Counted from the first letter of the stretch, positions 36,443-45,774 are shown. The stretch is DNA of 64,000 nucleotides from VYDC01 sp963667515 (GCA_963667515.2 CAXXXY010000006.1:744001-808000); one strand, 5' to 3'. The notes: a model not told the origin generated them from the sequence alone. Made by a program: numbers and translations.

Positions 36443-37861
36443 GTGGAGGGGGATGCGGCAGTAGAGCGGCCGCCGGCTTGCGCTGGCGGTGCTGTGGGCA
36501 AGGGGTCGGGTACATACTGCCGCGCCGCGAGGGAGGTCACGCAGACCAACGCGCTGCCGCGCGATGTCGGCGTCGTGCTCGACCGCTCGGGCTCAATATG
36601 CCTCTTCACCCACGGCGGGCCGATGAACAACTGCCCCGACGGCGGCGTCGCGTCCACCTCGTCGAGCTCGCCGAACCCGATCGAGAGCAGCGGCGTGAAC
36701 GCGGCGATCGGGGACATGATAGTCGTGGCCGCGGTGGCGGGCGCGAACGGCACCTACACTCCCCTGAACGGCTTCACGACCGGCAACCAGCAGACGTCCG
36801 GCGGGACCGTGAAGCTCGGCACCGCCTACAAGGCCGGGACCGGCGCCTTCGAAACGCCGTCGATGCAGCACAGCGGGCCGAACCGGCAGGTCCTCGCGGC
36901 CGCCCGGCTCGCGGCCGTCGCGGGCCCGCCGGGCACCACCGTCGACCAGCTCGGCAGCTGGGGCACGGGCCTCTCGCACGCCGCGCCGGCGGGAAGCGAC
37001 CGCATGCTGGTCTTCGTGGCGGGCGCGGAGGACGGCTCCAGCGGCAATCGCGATCTCGTCTCGGTCTCCTACGGAGGGCAGGCGTTGACGAAGTTCAACG
37101 CGATCGGCGTCACCAGCAGCAGCATCGAGGCGCGCGTGGAGATCTGGACGCTCGACGAGGCCGGGATCGCCGCCGCCGGGAGCGCCACGCTCTCTGTCTC
37201 ATGGGACTCGACCCCCGGCTACACGATGTACTCGCACGCCTTCTTCGACGACGTGGTGGCGATCGCGCCCGGCGGCGGCTGGGAGCCCTTCGACACGATA
37301 CGCGATGCGGTGAACGAGTTCACGACCTACTTCAAGCCGCTCGTCGATGGTCAGCCGTTCGACTACATGTCGCTGACCTCCTTCAGCTACACCGCCACGC
37401 TCGACCAGTCGCTGACGACGAGCTACGGCCCGGGCTCCGCGTTCGAAGCCGCTGTGAGCGCGATGGTCCCGCAGGGCCGCACGAACGTCGGCCACGGCAT
37501 CCAGATCGGGCGCGACGAGATCGTCAACAACGGCAACCCGCTGGCCTATCGGGTGCTGATCATCGTGACGGACGGCATGTCCAACCAGTGCCCCGACGGT
37601 TCGGGCGGCTTCGAGAGCTGCAGTCAGTCATCCGCCGAGCAGTACGCGCGTGACCAGGCGACGCTGGCGGCGCAGAACGGCTTCGCGCTCTACACCATCG
37701 GCCTCACCGACAACTCGGGCGAGCCGCTGATGCAGGAGATCGCGACCATCGGCTCCACGCAGGGCGGCGGCGGCCAGTTCTTCGACGTCGACGACCCGGA
37801 CGACCTCGCGGACATCTTCGAGCAGATCGCCGACCTGTTCAACGTGGCGCTGCTGGAGTAG
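36443..37861 (+). CDS. VWA-domain protein with a large internal insertion
   Basis: 472 residues. The first MIDAS element DVGVVLDRSGSI is at about 41-52. The rest of the VWA fold (FDTIRDAVNEFTTYFKPLVD; TNVGHGIQ; IIVTDGMSN) starts only near 285. Between them lies a beta-rich insert (NAAIGDMIVVAAVAG ... LVSVSYGGQALTKF ... RVEIWTLDEAG). The first about 40 residues have no signal peptide, although the protein looks extracellular, so the N-terminus may be truncated. Metal-dependent adhesion is a guess. Confidence 0.75.
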   Translation: MEGDAAVERPPACAGGAVGKGSGTYCRAAREVTQTNALPRDVGVVLDRSGSICLFTHGGPMNNCPDGGVASTSSSSPNPIESSGVNAAIGDMIVVAAVAGANGTYTPLNGFTTGNQQTSGGTVKLGTAYKAGTGAFETPSMQHSGPNRQVLAAARLAAVAGPPGTTVDQLGSWGTGLSHAAPAGSDRMLVFVAGAEDGSSGNRDLVSVSYGGQALTKFNAIGVTSSSIEARVEIWTLDEAGIAAAGSATLSVSWDSTPGYTMYSHAFFDDVVAIAPGGGWEPFDTIRDAVNEFTTYFKPLVDGQPFDYMSLTSFSYTATLDQSLTTSYGPGSAFEAAVSAMVPQGRTNVGHGIQIGRDEIVNNGNPLAYRVLIIVTDGMSNQCPDGSGGFESCSQSSAEQYARDQATLAAQNGFALYTIGLTDNSGEPLMQEIATIGSTQGGGGQFFDVDDPDDLADIFEQIADLFNVALLE

Positions 37862-37895
37862 GGCGCTGCCGGGGTAGGGCGCCGCTCACGGAGCG
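37858..37895 (+). repeat. short duplicated segment at the VWA gene stop
   Basis: GAGTAGGGCGCTGCCGG is followed by GGTAGGGCGCCGCTCACGG. The TAG-containing sequence is repeated just after the stop codon. Confidence 0.5.
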
Positions 37896-37962
37896 CCCCG
37901 CCCGTACAAAGCAGCGCGGCGCATCGCCCCCACGCAGGGGGCCAGACGCGAGTCGCCGTGGG

Positions 37963-38994
37963 CTACCCCGCACCCCGGCGGCTCGCGGTATCCACCTCGC
38001 CGCTCGGCGCGCCCGCCACCGGCGCGCCCGCCCCCCGCCCTCCTGCCCCCGGGAGGGCGTCGAGCAGCGCCACCGCCGCCGGCCCCTCGGGCTGGATCGT
38101 GACGTGACGGATGCCGTGGCGGTCGCGCAGCAGCGCCGTCGCCGCCTCGATCGCGGCCAGCGGCTCGGCGTCCGCCTCCAGCTCCAGGTGACAGGCGAAC
38201 GAGACGAAGCTCCCCGCGATCGTCCAGCAGTGGAGGTCGTGCGCTCGCCGCACGCCGGGCAGCGCGGCGAGCTCGTCCTCGACGGCGCGCAGGTCGAAGC
38301 CGGCGGGCGCCTGCTCCATCAGCACCGCCAGCGTCTCGCGCAGCAGCCGCGCCGCCGTCACCACGATCAGCACGACGATCGCGAGCGAGAGCACCGCGTC
38401 CGCGCGCTGCCAGCCCGTCAGCGCCACGAGCAGGCCCGCGGCCACCGCCGCCAGCGAGCCCCCAAGGTCCGCGAGCACGTGCAGACGCGCCGCGCGCAGG
38501 TTCATCGAGCGGCCCTCGCGCAGCACCAGCAGCGCGGCGAGATTCGCCACGAGACCGAGCGTGGCGATCGCCGCCAGCCGCTCGCCGTCGATGTCGGCGG
38601 GGTCGCGCAGCCGCTCGACGGCGCGCCACACGACCAGCGCCGCGATCAGCAGCACGCCCAGCGCGTTCGCGGTGGCCGCCAGCACCTCGGCGCGGTGGAA
38701 GCCGAACGTGGCGCGCCAGGTGTGCGCGCGGTCCGCCAGCCACGCCGCCACCAGCGCCAGCGCCAGCGCGGCCATGTCGGAGAGCATGTGGCCGGCGTCG
38801 GCGAGCAGCGCCAGCGAGCCGGTCCACGCCGCGCCCCACAGCTCGAGGGCGAGCGCGGCCGCGGTGATCGCCAGCGCTAGCGCCAGCCGCGAGCGCGTGG
38901 CCGCGTCCGCGCCGTGCGCGTGCACCGCTAGCGCCCGGCCCTGTCGGCCCGCTCGCGCATGGTGCGCGCCAGCGGGCGGAGGAGCGGCGGGCAC
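37963..38994 (-). CDS. cation diffusion facilitator (Zn/Co/Cd efflux)
   Basis: 343 residues with six hydrophobic segments and the CDF metal motifs: SLALLADAGHMLSD in TM2 and LHVLADLGGS in TM5. A cytoplasmic dimerisation domain contains HDLHCWTIAGSFVSFACHLE. A His-containing N-terminus (HHARAGRQGRALAVHAHGAD) may bind metal. GTG 38994 start. Exports divalent cations using proton exchange. Convergent with the VWA gene. Confidence 0.92.
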   Translation of the reverse strand: MPAAPPPAGAHHARAGRQGRALAVHAHGADAATRSRLALALAITAAALALELWGAAWTGSLALLADAGHMLSDMAALALALVAAWLADRAHTWRATFGFHRAEVLAATANALGVLLIAALVVWRAVERLRDPADIDGERLAAIATLGLVANLAALLVLREGRSMNLRAARLHVLADLGGSLAAVAAGLLVALTGWQRADAVLSLAIVVLIVVTAARLLRETLAVLMEQAPAGFDLRAVEDELAALPGVRRAHDLHCWTIAGSFVSFACHLELEADAEPLAAIEAATALLRDRHGIRHVTIQPEGPAAVALLDALPGAGGRGAGAPVAGAPSGEVDTASRRGAG

Positions 38995-39092
38995 GACGGG
39001 AGCGGTGGCTGCGGCACCTCGTGGCCCTCCGTCGCTCGCGCGCCCGCGTCGGGCGAGGCCTCGCCTCTCATCGTAGTGCGCGCGCGCCTAGG

Positions 39093-40142
39093 TGTAGTTC
39101 CCACGTAGGTTGTTGAGAGGATGAGGGGCCTCGCCCGCTGCTGTGTGTGACAGCACGGCAGTAGCGAGGAGAGGACACCCTCATGGCCCATCGTAACGCG
39201 CGGCTGACGCCGCTGACCCGACTCGAGCTCGTGCGGGAAGTGGACGCCGGCTGGCCCCAGGCTGAGGTCGCTCGCCACTTCCGCGTCTCCCGCCACACCG
39301 TTGCCAAGTGGCTGGGGCGCTTCCGGACGGAGGGAGCGGCAGGGCTCGAGGACCGCAGCTCCGCCCCGCGCGCGCATCCCCGGCGCACGCCGCCCGAGCT
39401 GGAGCGACGCATCTGCGCCGTGCGACGCACGCAGGGATTCGGGCCGCATCGCATCCAGTGGGCGCTCGGGGTCGCCCGCTCCACGGTCTACGCCGTGCTG
39501 CGGCGCCGCGGCCTCAACCGGCTCGACCGCCTGCACCGCGTCATCCGGGAGCCGGTCCGCTACGAGCACGACGCCCCCGGCGACCTGCTGCATCTCGACG
39601 TGAAGAAGCTCGGGCGCGTCCCCGAGGGCGGCGGCAAGCGAATGGCGCCTGGCTTCGCCGAGACGCGCTCCGGGCCGCATTCGCGGCGTTCGCTGGGGCT
39701 GGAGTACCTACACGTCGCCGTCGACGACCACAGCCGTTACGCCTACGTCTCCGTCCTGCCCGACGAGCGTGGCGCGAGCTGCGCCGCCTTCCTCGAGCAG
39801 GCGCTCGCGGCCTTCCGCCGGCGTGGCGTGCGCGTGCGCCGGGTCCTGACCGACAACGCGAAGGCCTACACCGTCGCCCGCAGCTTCCACGGCGCCGCCG
39901 CCGCCGCAGACGTGCGGCTGTCGCACACGCGGCCCTACCGCCCGCAGACGAACGGCAAAGCCGAGCGTTTCATCCAGATCCTGCAGAACGAGTGGGCCTA
40001 CGCCCGCCCCTACCGCTCCAACGCCGAGCGGCTGCGCCAGCTCCCACGCTGGCTCTACCGCTACAATCACCGCCGACCGCACGGCCGCGTCGGCGGGGCC
40101 GTCCCCGCCTCCCGCCTGTGAACAACCTTCCTGGGTAGTACA
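39093..40142 (+). mobile_element. IS481-family insertion sequence, copy 2
   Basis: 1,050 bp, same length as copy 1 and in opposite orientation about 37 kb away. Ends: TGTAGTTCCCACGTAGGTTG at 39093 and the matching inverted end to 40142. Flanking hexamers CCTAGG (39087-39092) and GCTAGG (40143-40148) again centre on CTAG and match at 5 of 6. Confidence 0.9.
39183..40121 (+). CDS. IS481 family transposase
   Basis: 312 residues, intact DDE transposase nearly identical to the protein at 689-1627. Differences: T50, I121 and R in the C-terminal HGRVGG. The catalytic triad D139, D224, E261 is kept. The few substitutions suggest recent transposition or ongoing conversion between copies. Confidence 0.95.
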   Translation: MAHRNARLTPLTRLELVREVDAGWPQAEVARHFRVSRHTVAKWLGRFRTEGAAGLEDRSSAPRAHPRRTPPELERRICAVRRTQGFGPHRIQWALGVARSTVYAVLRRRGLNRLDRLHRVIREPVRYEHDAPGDLLHLDVKKLGRVPEGGGKRMAPGFAETRSGPHSRRSLGLEYLHVAVDDHSRYAYVSVLPDERGASCAAFLEQALAAFRRRGVRVRRVLTDNAKAYTVARSFHGAAAAADVRLSHTRPYRPQTNGKAERFIQILQNEWAYARPYRSNAERLRQLPRWLYRYNHRRPHGRVGGAVPASRL

Positions 40143-40233
40143 GCTAGGCGCGCCGTCAGAGGAGCCCACGGCTGACAGCGGGCGGGCGAGCGTCGAGAAT
40201 GGAGACCCCATCACCCGCCGGCAGGAGCGCGCC

Positions 40234-41283
40234 GTGGATGCAGCCACCGGGAGCACGTCGCGGCAGCGGGCCTCGCGGCCCAGAGGGCTGCGACACGGAG
40301 GGCTGCGCGCGAGCGTCACGGCGCTCGCCATGCTCGGCGCGCTCGCGCTCGCGGCCTGCTCGAGCGGCGGCGAGGCCGACGAGGCGGGCGCCGGAGCGGC
40401 AGCGGGCGACCCCGCCGACTGGTCCGGCACGATCGAGGTCCGGCAGGGGCAGCCGGTCCTCCCCACGCTCGTCAACAGCCGCGTCGGCGTCGGCAGCAAC
40501 CGGCTCGCCTTCGGGCTCTTCGGGCCGGACGGCGCGCTGATCCACGACGCCGCCGCCGCCGAGCTGCGCCTCTACGCCATCGACGAAGGCGACCGCGGGA
40601 CGCTTGCGGCGGAGACGGCGCTGCGCGCGACGGCGCTCGCCGAGGAGCGCGACCACGCCCACGCCGACGGCTCGCTCCACGTGCACAGCGACACGCTGAT
40701 CACGGTGTGGGGGCAGACCGTCGAGCTCACGCAGGAGGGCTGGTGGGGAGCCGAGCTCAGCGTGGAGCGCGGCGGCGAGCGGCACGAGGGGCTGCGGCTC
40801 CGCTTCTTCGTCGTGGCGGAGGGGGAGGAGCCGGCCGTCGGCGACCCCGCGCCGGCGACCCGGCAGCGCACGCTCACAGGCGGCGTCGACATCGCCGAGC
40901 TATCGACGGCTCAGCCGCCGAACCCGGAGATGCACCGCCTGACGATCGCCGACGCGCTGGAGCTCGACCGACCGCTGGTCGTCACCTTCGCCACGCCGGC
41001 GTTCTGCCGGACGCGCTTCTGCGGGCCCGTGCTGGAGCAGGTGGTGACGCCGCTGTCGGAGCGCTACGCGGGCCGCGTGGAATTCCTGCACATCGAGCCC
41101 TTCGACCCCGCGCGGCTGCGCGACGACGGCGCCTTCGCGGCCGTGCCGGCGATGCAGGAGTGGGGGCTCTCGACGGAGCCGTGGGTGTTCGTGGTCGACG
41201 CGCAGGGCCTCGTCGCCGCGAAGTTCGAGGGCGTCGTCTCGCAGCAGGAGATCGTCGAGGTGCTGGAGCGCCTCGGCCTCTAG
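40234..41283 (+). CDS. lipoprotein with C-terminal thioredoxin-like domain
   Basis: 349 residues from GTG 40234; AGGAG lies 6 nt upstream. Signal peptide with lipobox LALAAC, so membrane-anchored and extracytoplasmic. The middle has beta-rich sequence with a His-rich HAHADGSLHVHSD segment. From about 240 a thioredoxin-like fold appears (PLVVTFATPAFCRTRFCGPV), with cysteines spaced CxxxxC rather than CxxC. A redox or metal-related (for example copper or SCO-like) role is possible but unproven. Confidence 0.8.
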   Translation: MDAATGSTSRQRASRPRGLRHGGLRASVTALAMLGALALAACSSGGEADEAGAGAAAGDPADWSGTIEVRQGQPVLPTLVNSRVGVGSNRLAFGLFGPDGALIHDAAAAELRLYAIDEGDRGTLAAETALRATALAEERDHAHADGSLHVHSDTLITVWGQTVELTQEGWWGAELSVERGGERHEGLRLRFFVVAEGEEPAVGDPAPATRQRTLTGGVDIAELSTAQPPNPEMHRLTIADALELDRPLVVTFATPAFCRTRFCGPVLEQVVTPLSERYAGRVEFLHIEPFDPARLRDDGAFAAVPAMQEWGLSTEPWVFVVDAQGLVAAKFEGVVSQQEIVEVLERLGL

Positions 41284-41336
41284 CCAGCTCGCGACGCCTC
41301 TAGCCCGGCAGCGACCCTATCCCGGGAGCGACCACG
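41281..41336 (+). repeat. about 19-bp degenerate tandem repeat x3 between convergent genes
   Basis: TAGCCAGCTCGCGACGCC, TAGCCCGGCAGCGACCC and TATCCCGGGAGCGACC. It contains the TAG of the lipoprotein gene and the stop of the convergent small gene. Confidence 0.5.
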
Positions 41337-41532
41337 GCCGCCCCGTCATGAGCAGCAGCTCGCCGAAGAACTCGTCGGCGGCGGCGTCCAGGCCGCGTTC
41401 GACGGGCACGCGCTCGGCCACGCGCAGCCCCGCGCGCTCGACCCAGCGCGTGCCCGCAGGCGCGGGGGCGTCCGCGTGCGGGGCGTGCTCGCAGTCCGGC
41501 CAGTAGCAGCCGTGCACGCAGAAATCGCTCAC
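41317..41532 (-). CDS. small Cys/His-containing protein, radical SAM cluster
   Basis: 71 residues from GTG 41532 (GTGA overlap with the upstream stop). N-terminus DFCVHGCYWPDCEHAPHADA has three Cys and three His, a likely metal site. Family not recognised. Last gene of the minus-strand radical SAM/transferase set. Confidence 0.6.
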   Translation of the reverse strand: MSDFCVHGCYWPDCEHAPHADAPAPAGTRWVERAGLRVAERVPVERGLDAAADEFFGELLLMTGRPWSLPG

Positions 41533-42341
41533 GAGGCGCCTCCCGCCCGCGCCCGGCCGTCGCGTCGTGGCTCCGCGTCGAGCGGCGGGGCGGGCGCGCG
41601 GGCCTCGACGCCGCGGCCACCCTCGAGGCCGAGCGCCGCGGCGGTGTGCCGCGGCCGCTGCGCCGGCTCGAGCGCGAGCAGCCGCTCGCGCAGCCGATCG
41701 AGGTCCGCTGCGGTGTCGACGTCGAGCTCGGGCGCGATGCGCCCCGTCGAGAGGCCGAGCGAGCGCGCCAGCCGCTCCGAGGCGTCGAGCACGCCCGGCC
41801 CGCCCCACTCCTCGGCGAGCGACGGATCGTCGAAGAGCGCGGGGTGCACGCGGTGCATGCCCAGCAGGTAGTAGCCGCCGTCCTCGGCCGGGCCGAAGAC
41901 CACGTCAGCGCGGCGCAGCGCCCGCAGCGCGTGGTGCAGGTGGCGCGGCGCGAGCGTCGGCACATCGGCGCCGACGAGGATCAGCGGCGCGTGCCCCTCG
42001 CCCTCGAGGGTGCGCGCCGCATCGAGCATGCGCAGGCCGATGTGCCCGCCGCCCTGCGACCGCAGGTCGGCGACGCCGGTGAGCCGCCGCACCTCGTCCC
42101 CCGCGTCGCCGAGGGCGGCAGCGCCCGGCTCGACGAAGAGCGCGGCGCGCCACAGCTCGGCGGCGGCGACGGCGTGGGCGGCGTCGCGCAGGAAGGCGAG
42201 CGCCAGCCGCGCCGCCTCCTCGTCGCCCACGGCCGCCGCGAGCCGCCGCGTGCCGCGGCCGGGCGCGGGCCAGCGCGCCAGCAGCCCCACCGCCGCGCCG
42301 CGGTCGCCGCGGCTGCCCCGGGAAGGCGCCGCGGTGTGCAT
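41529..42341 (-). CDS. TIGR04282-type glycosyltransferase (rSAM-associated transferase 1)
   Basis: 270 residues with a GT-A-like nucleotidyltransferase fold. Motifs: GLLARWPAPGRGTRRLAAAV, GGHIGLRM, LILVGADVPTL and FGPAEDGGYYLLGM. This family (DUF2064/TIGR04282) is named for co-occurrence with radical SAM genes, as here. Overlaps both neighbours. Substrate unknown. Confidence 0.85.
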   Translation of the reverse strand: MHTAAPSRGSRGDRGAAVGLLARWPAPGRGTRRLAAAVGDEEAARLALAFLRDAAHAVAAAELWRAALFVEPGAAALGDAGDEVRRLTGVADLRSQGGGHIGLRMLDAARTLEGEGHAPLILVGADVPTLAPRHLHHALRALRRADVVFGPAEDGGYYLLGMHRVHPALFDDPSLAEEWGGPGVLDASERLARSLGLSTGRIAPELDVDTAADLDRLRERLLALEPAQRPRHTAAALGLEGGRGVEARAPAPPLDAEPRRDGRARAGGAS

Positions 42342-43366
42342 CAGGGGGCCTGCTCGCCGCGGCCCGCGGGGTGCGGCGGAGCGCCGCTCGCCTCGTCGGC
42401 CAGCGCCCGGCGCGGGGGCGCGGGCGCGGCGTCCGGGGCGGGGCGCTCCCCCAACACCGGCAGCGCGGCGAGCCGCTCGGGCGAGGCGCCGGCGAGACGG
42501 TGCTTCGTGAAGTACTCGTCGCACCAGAGGCAGACCGAGCCCAGCTCGTCGATGCAGCGGCGGGCGTGCTCGCGGTCGACGCCCGCGGCGAGCCCCATCG
42601 CCTCGGGGTCGCCGAGGTTCAGCGCCTCCCACATCGGATCGCCCCGCTGCCGATCGAGCATCGCCGCGAGCGGCTCCTCGGCGAGGTCGCCCAGCGGCTC
42701 GACGGTGCCTGGGCAGCACGGATAGGCCGTCGTCAGCTGGATCGCGACCTCCTGCATCGCGGAGCCGTCGTCGAGGAAGCCGAGCGCGCCCGACCAGCGC
42801 GCGCAGAAGTTGTGCCCCGGCTGCGCCTGCGCCAGCCCGTACTTCGCGGCGCGGCCGCGCGGCCAGAGCCCGCCGACCCACAGCTCGGGCGTCGATCCCC
42901 AGATCGCGAAGCTCGGCGTGCCGGCCTCGCGGCGCTGCGCGGGGTCGCCCACGCGCTGCTCGCAAAGGCCGCGCGCACCCAGCAGCGCGCGCAGCCCCTC
43001 CCACTTGCCCGCGGGGCGCGGGTGGAAGCCGTCCTGCGATGCGATCGAGATGTGATCGAGGCCGGTCGCGAGCAGCCGATCGAGAGTCGGCGCGTCCAGC
43101 AGGTCACCGTTCGTCTGGATCGAGACGCGTGCGTCCGGGTAGCGGCGGCGGCCCTCCTCCAGCAGCTCGAGCAGCAGCGGGAGCTCGGCCAGCGGCTCGC
43201 CGCCCGAGAGGATGAAGCGGTTCGCCTCGGCCGGCAGGTGGTCGAGCACGGCGTGCGCCTGCTCGCGGCTGACGGTAGGTGCGCCGGGGCGCGACCAGTT
43301 GTAGCAGTGGGCACAGCGCAGCGTGCAGTTGTACGTGAAGACCCAGTAGATCGACTCGATGCGCAG
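42341..43366 (-). CDS. radical SAM protein associated with two transferases
   Basis: 341 residues assuming a CTG start at 43366, which has GGGGAGGG 7 nt upstream; no ATG or GTG fits nearby. The [4Fe-4S]-SAM motif is CTLRCAHC, followed by LSGGEPL. Extra cysteines HNFCARW, YPCCPG and RCIDELGSVCLWCDEYF may bind auxiliary clusters (SPASM-like). It lies between transferase 1 and transferase 2, the configuration after which those families are named. Product unknown. Confidence 0.85.
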   Translation of the reverse strand: MRIESIYWVFTYNCTLRCAHCYNWSRPGAPTVSREQAHAVLDHLPAEANRFILSGGEPLAELPLLLELLEEGRRRYPDARVSIQTNGDLLDAPTLDRLLATGLDHISIASQDGFHPRPAGKWEGLRALLGARGLCEQRVGDPAQRREAGTPSFAIWGSTPELWVGGLWPRGRAAKYGLAQAQPGHNFCARWSGALGFLDDGSAMQEVAIQLTTAYPCCPGTVEPLGDLAEEPLAAMLDRQRGDPMWEALNLGDPEAMGLAAGVDREHARRCIDELGSVCLWCDEYFTKHRLAGASPERLAALPVLGERPAPDAAPAPPRRALADEASGAPPHPAGRGEQAP

Positions 43367-43386
43367 CGCGGTGCCCTCCCCGTGGC

Positions 43387-44031
43387 TCAGCGCACGTGCC
43401 GGTAGAGCGCGGCCAGCCGCGCCGGGGGCACGTGCGCCCAGTAGAGCCCCTGCACCACGAGCCACGACGCCCACGTGCGGGCCAGCCCGCCCTGCTCCCA
43501 GCGCCGCGCCGAGGCGCGGACCGGCCCCGCCTCCTCCACGTACACCATCTCCCCGTGCCGCGCCAGCCGCCGCACGAGCGCCAGGTCCTCCATGATCGGG
43601 TGCGGCGGGACGCCGACGGCGGCGGCCAGCGCCTCGCGGCGACAGAACACCGCCGAGTCGCCGTAGTAGACGCCCAGGCGGCGCAGCACGTGGTAGACGG
43701 CCGCGAGGAAGCGGCCGTGCAGCGAGGCGCCGAAGTCGATGCGGAAGCTGCCGCCCACGACCTCGGGCCGGTCGAGGGCGCGCCGGATCGCCACCGCGCC
43801 CCCCGGCGGCGGCCGCACGTCGGCGTGGACGAACCACAGCGCCGCGCCGCGCGCCGCGTGGGCGCCGGCGGCGAGCGCCGCCGCGCGCGTGCCGTCGCGC
43901 GAGCCCCCGTCGGCGACCACGACCTCGTCGGCGCCGGCGTCGAGGGCGGCGCTCACGGCGCCGGCGATCGTGCGCCCCTCCTCGAGGGTGGGTATGACGA
44001 CGGAGACGCGGAGCGCCGTGGTTGCAGGCAG
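43387..44031 (-). CDS. TIGR04283-type glycosyltransferase (rSAM-associated transferase 2), shortened
   Basis: 214 residues from an inferred CTG start at 44031, with a perfect GAGGAGG 6 nt upstream. GT-2 motifs: VSVVIPTLEEGRTIAG, VVVADGGSRDGT, WFVHADVRPP and GDSAVFCRREAL. The family's usual GRGRQMNAGA-like block between strand 3 and HAD is missing, replaced by AAGAHAARGAAL. This is an apparent in-frame loss of about 20 residues that could impair activity. Confidence 0.82.
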   Translation of the reverse strand: MPATTALRVSVVIPTLEEGRTIAGAVSAALDAGADEVVVADGGSRDGTRAAALAAGAHAARGAALWFVHADVRPPPGGAVAIRRALDRPEVVGGSFRIDFGASLHGRFLAAVYHVLRRLGVYYGDSAVFCRREALAAAVGVPPHPIMEDLALVRRLARHGEMVYVEEAGPVRASARRWEQGGLARTWASWLVVQGLYWAHVPPARLAALYRHVR

Positions 44032-44202
44032 CGCGTGCCTCCTCGTCGGTCGCGCGGGCCGGCGCGTCGCCCGCCCGCCGTGCTCCTGGGTAGCGAGCCC
44101 ACGAGCGCCGTGCCGGGCGACGATCGTACTCCGGGCGGCGGCAAGCGCCGTGACGGCGCTTCCGCTCCGCCTCTGCCCCCTCTGCCCCGAAAAGCATCGA
44201 AG

Positions 44203-45774
44203 ATGCACAATCGGGGCGCGCCCACGGTGGAGCGGGCGCGCGAGAGACGAGGCGCCGTGCCGGGAAGCGACGACGAGGCGAACGCCACCGCGCCCGGCGC
44301 CCACCGGCACCCGCTCGACCCGATCTTCCATCCGCGCTCGATAGCCGTGGTGGGCACGCCCTCGGGCGATCCGCACGGCGGCAACTTCCTCCGGTCGCTG
44401 CGGGCGAGCGGCTACGACGCGGACCACGCGCTCTACCCGGTGAACCCGAAGGGCGGCGAGATCGGCGGGCTGCCCGCATACGCCTCGCTGCTCGACTGCC
44501 CCGGCCCCGTCGACCACGTCATCTCGCAGATCCCCGCCGCCGCCGTCGGCGGCCTCGTCGAGCAGTGCGTGGAGAAGGGGGTGCGCACGCTGCACCTCTT
44601 CACCGCGGGCTTCTCCGAGACGGGCGACCCGGAGCGCGCCGCGGCGGAGCACGCGGCGGTGCGCCGGGCCGTGGAGGCCGGCATCCACGTCATCGGCCCC
44701 AACTGCATGGGCATCTACGTCCCCGGGGAGCGCGTCTCCTTCACGGGGGAGCCGCCCACCGAGTCGGGGAACGTCTTCCTGCTCTCGCAGTCGGGGGTGA
44801 ACGCCGCCGATACCATCTTCCGGCTGGGCGCGGTGGGGCTGCGCTTCTCGAAGGTGGTCTCCTACGGCAACGGCGCCGACCTCACGGCGCACGACTTCCT
44901 CGACTACGCGGCGGCCGACCCGCAGACCGAGGTGGTCGGCGCCTACATCGAGGGCGTCTCCGACGGCCCGGCGTTCGCGGAGGCGCTGCGGCGCTGCGCG
45001 CGGGTGAAGCCGACGGTGATCCTCAAGGGCGGGCTGACGGAGGCGGGGGCTCGCGCGGCCAGCTCGCACACCGGGTCGCTGGCGGGCTCGCGGCAGGTCT
45101 TCGAGGCGCTGTGCCGGCAGGCGGGGGCGCTGCGCGTGGACGGCATGGCGGAGCTGCGCGACATGCTACTGACGCTCACCACCTCGGCGCGGCGGGTGCG
45201 CGGCGACGGCGTGGCGATGCTCAGCTCGGGCGGCGGCTTCGCCGTGCTCTCCTCCGACGCGATCGCCGGGGCGGGCCTCGCCGTGCCCGAGCTGCCCGAG
45301 GCGACGCAGCGCGCGCTGGGCGAGCTGGTGCCGGTCGCGGGCACTTCGGTGCGCAACCCCATCGACGCGAGCTTCGACGGGGGCGGCGGCCGCTCCGAGG
45401 GCGACATGGACCGGCTGCGGCGCGCGGTGCTGGAGGTGGCGGCCTCGCCCGTCACCGACGTGGTCTTCCTCTCGACGAGCCGCGTGCCGTGGCTCAGCGA
45501 CTCCGCCTCGGGCGCCGAGGAGGAGGGCGACCCGTACGAGGCCGCGCGCGCCCTCGGCGAGCGCATCGCGGCGCTCCAGGGCGAGCTGGAGGTGCCGCTG
45601 CTGTACATGCAGCGCGATCGCATCTGGGGCGACGTCGGCGTCGACCTCGAGCTCGCGAGCACCGCCCACGCGGGCGGCGTCGCCGTCTACGAGAGCGTCG
45701 AGCGTGCCGCGCGCTCCGTCGCGCAGCTGCTCGCCTGGCGCGAGCGCCGCGATGGCCTCCCCGCGATCCTCTAG
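44203..45774 (+). CDS. CoA-binding acyl-CoA synthetase (NDP-forming)-like protein
   Basis: 523 residues. It has an N-terminal CoA-binding Rossmann domain (SIAVVGTPSGDPHGGNFL; GIHVIGPNCMG) and succinyl-CoA ligase-like domains (SQSGVNAADTIF; FSKVVSYGNGADL; SSHTGSLAGS with the phospho-His). ATP-grasp is absent, so it is an alpha-type subunit. It would interconvert acyl-CoA and acid with ADP or GDP given a beta partner, or act as a regulator. No partner is seen. Confidence 0.82.
   Translation: MHNRGAPTVERARERRGAVPGSDDEANATAPGAHRHPLDPIFHPRSIAVVGTPSGDPHGGNFLRSLRASGYDADHALYPVNPKGGEIGGLPAYASLLDCPGPVDHVISQIPAAAVGGLVEQCVEKGVRTLHLFTAGFSETGDPERAAAEHAAVRRAVEAGIHVIGPNCMGIYVPGERVSFTGEPPTESGNVFLLSQSGVNAADTIFRLGAVGLRFSKVVSYGNGADLTAHDFLDYAAADPQTEVVGAYIEGVSDGPAFAEALRRCARVKPTVILKGGLTEAGARAASSHTGSLAGSRQVFEALCRQAGALRVDGMAELRDMLLTLTTSARRVRGDGVAMLSSGGGFAVLSSDAIAGAGLAVPELPEATQRALGELVPVAGTSVRNPIDASFDGGGGRSEGDMDRLRRAVLEVAASPVTDVVFLSTSRVPWLSDSASGAEEEGDPYEAARALGERIAALQGELEVPLLYMQRDRIWGDVGVDLELASTAHAGGVAVYESVERAARSVAQLLAWRERRDGLPAIL

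Noticed and set aside
36443..36600. Selenocysteine or programmed frameshift explaining the odd VWA N-terminus
   Set aside because: There is no in-frame TGA with a visible stem-loop and no slippery sequence; truncation or domain insertion is simpler.
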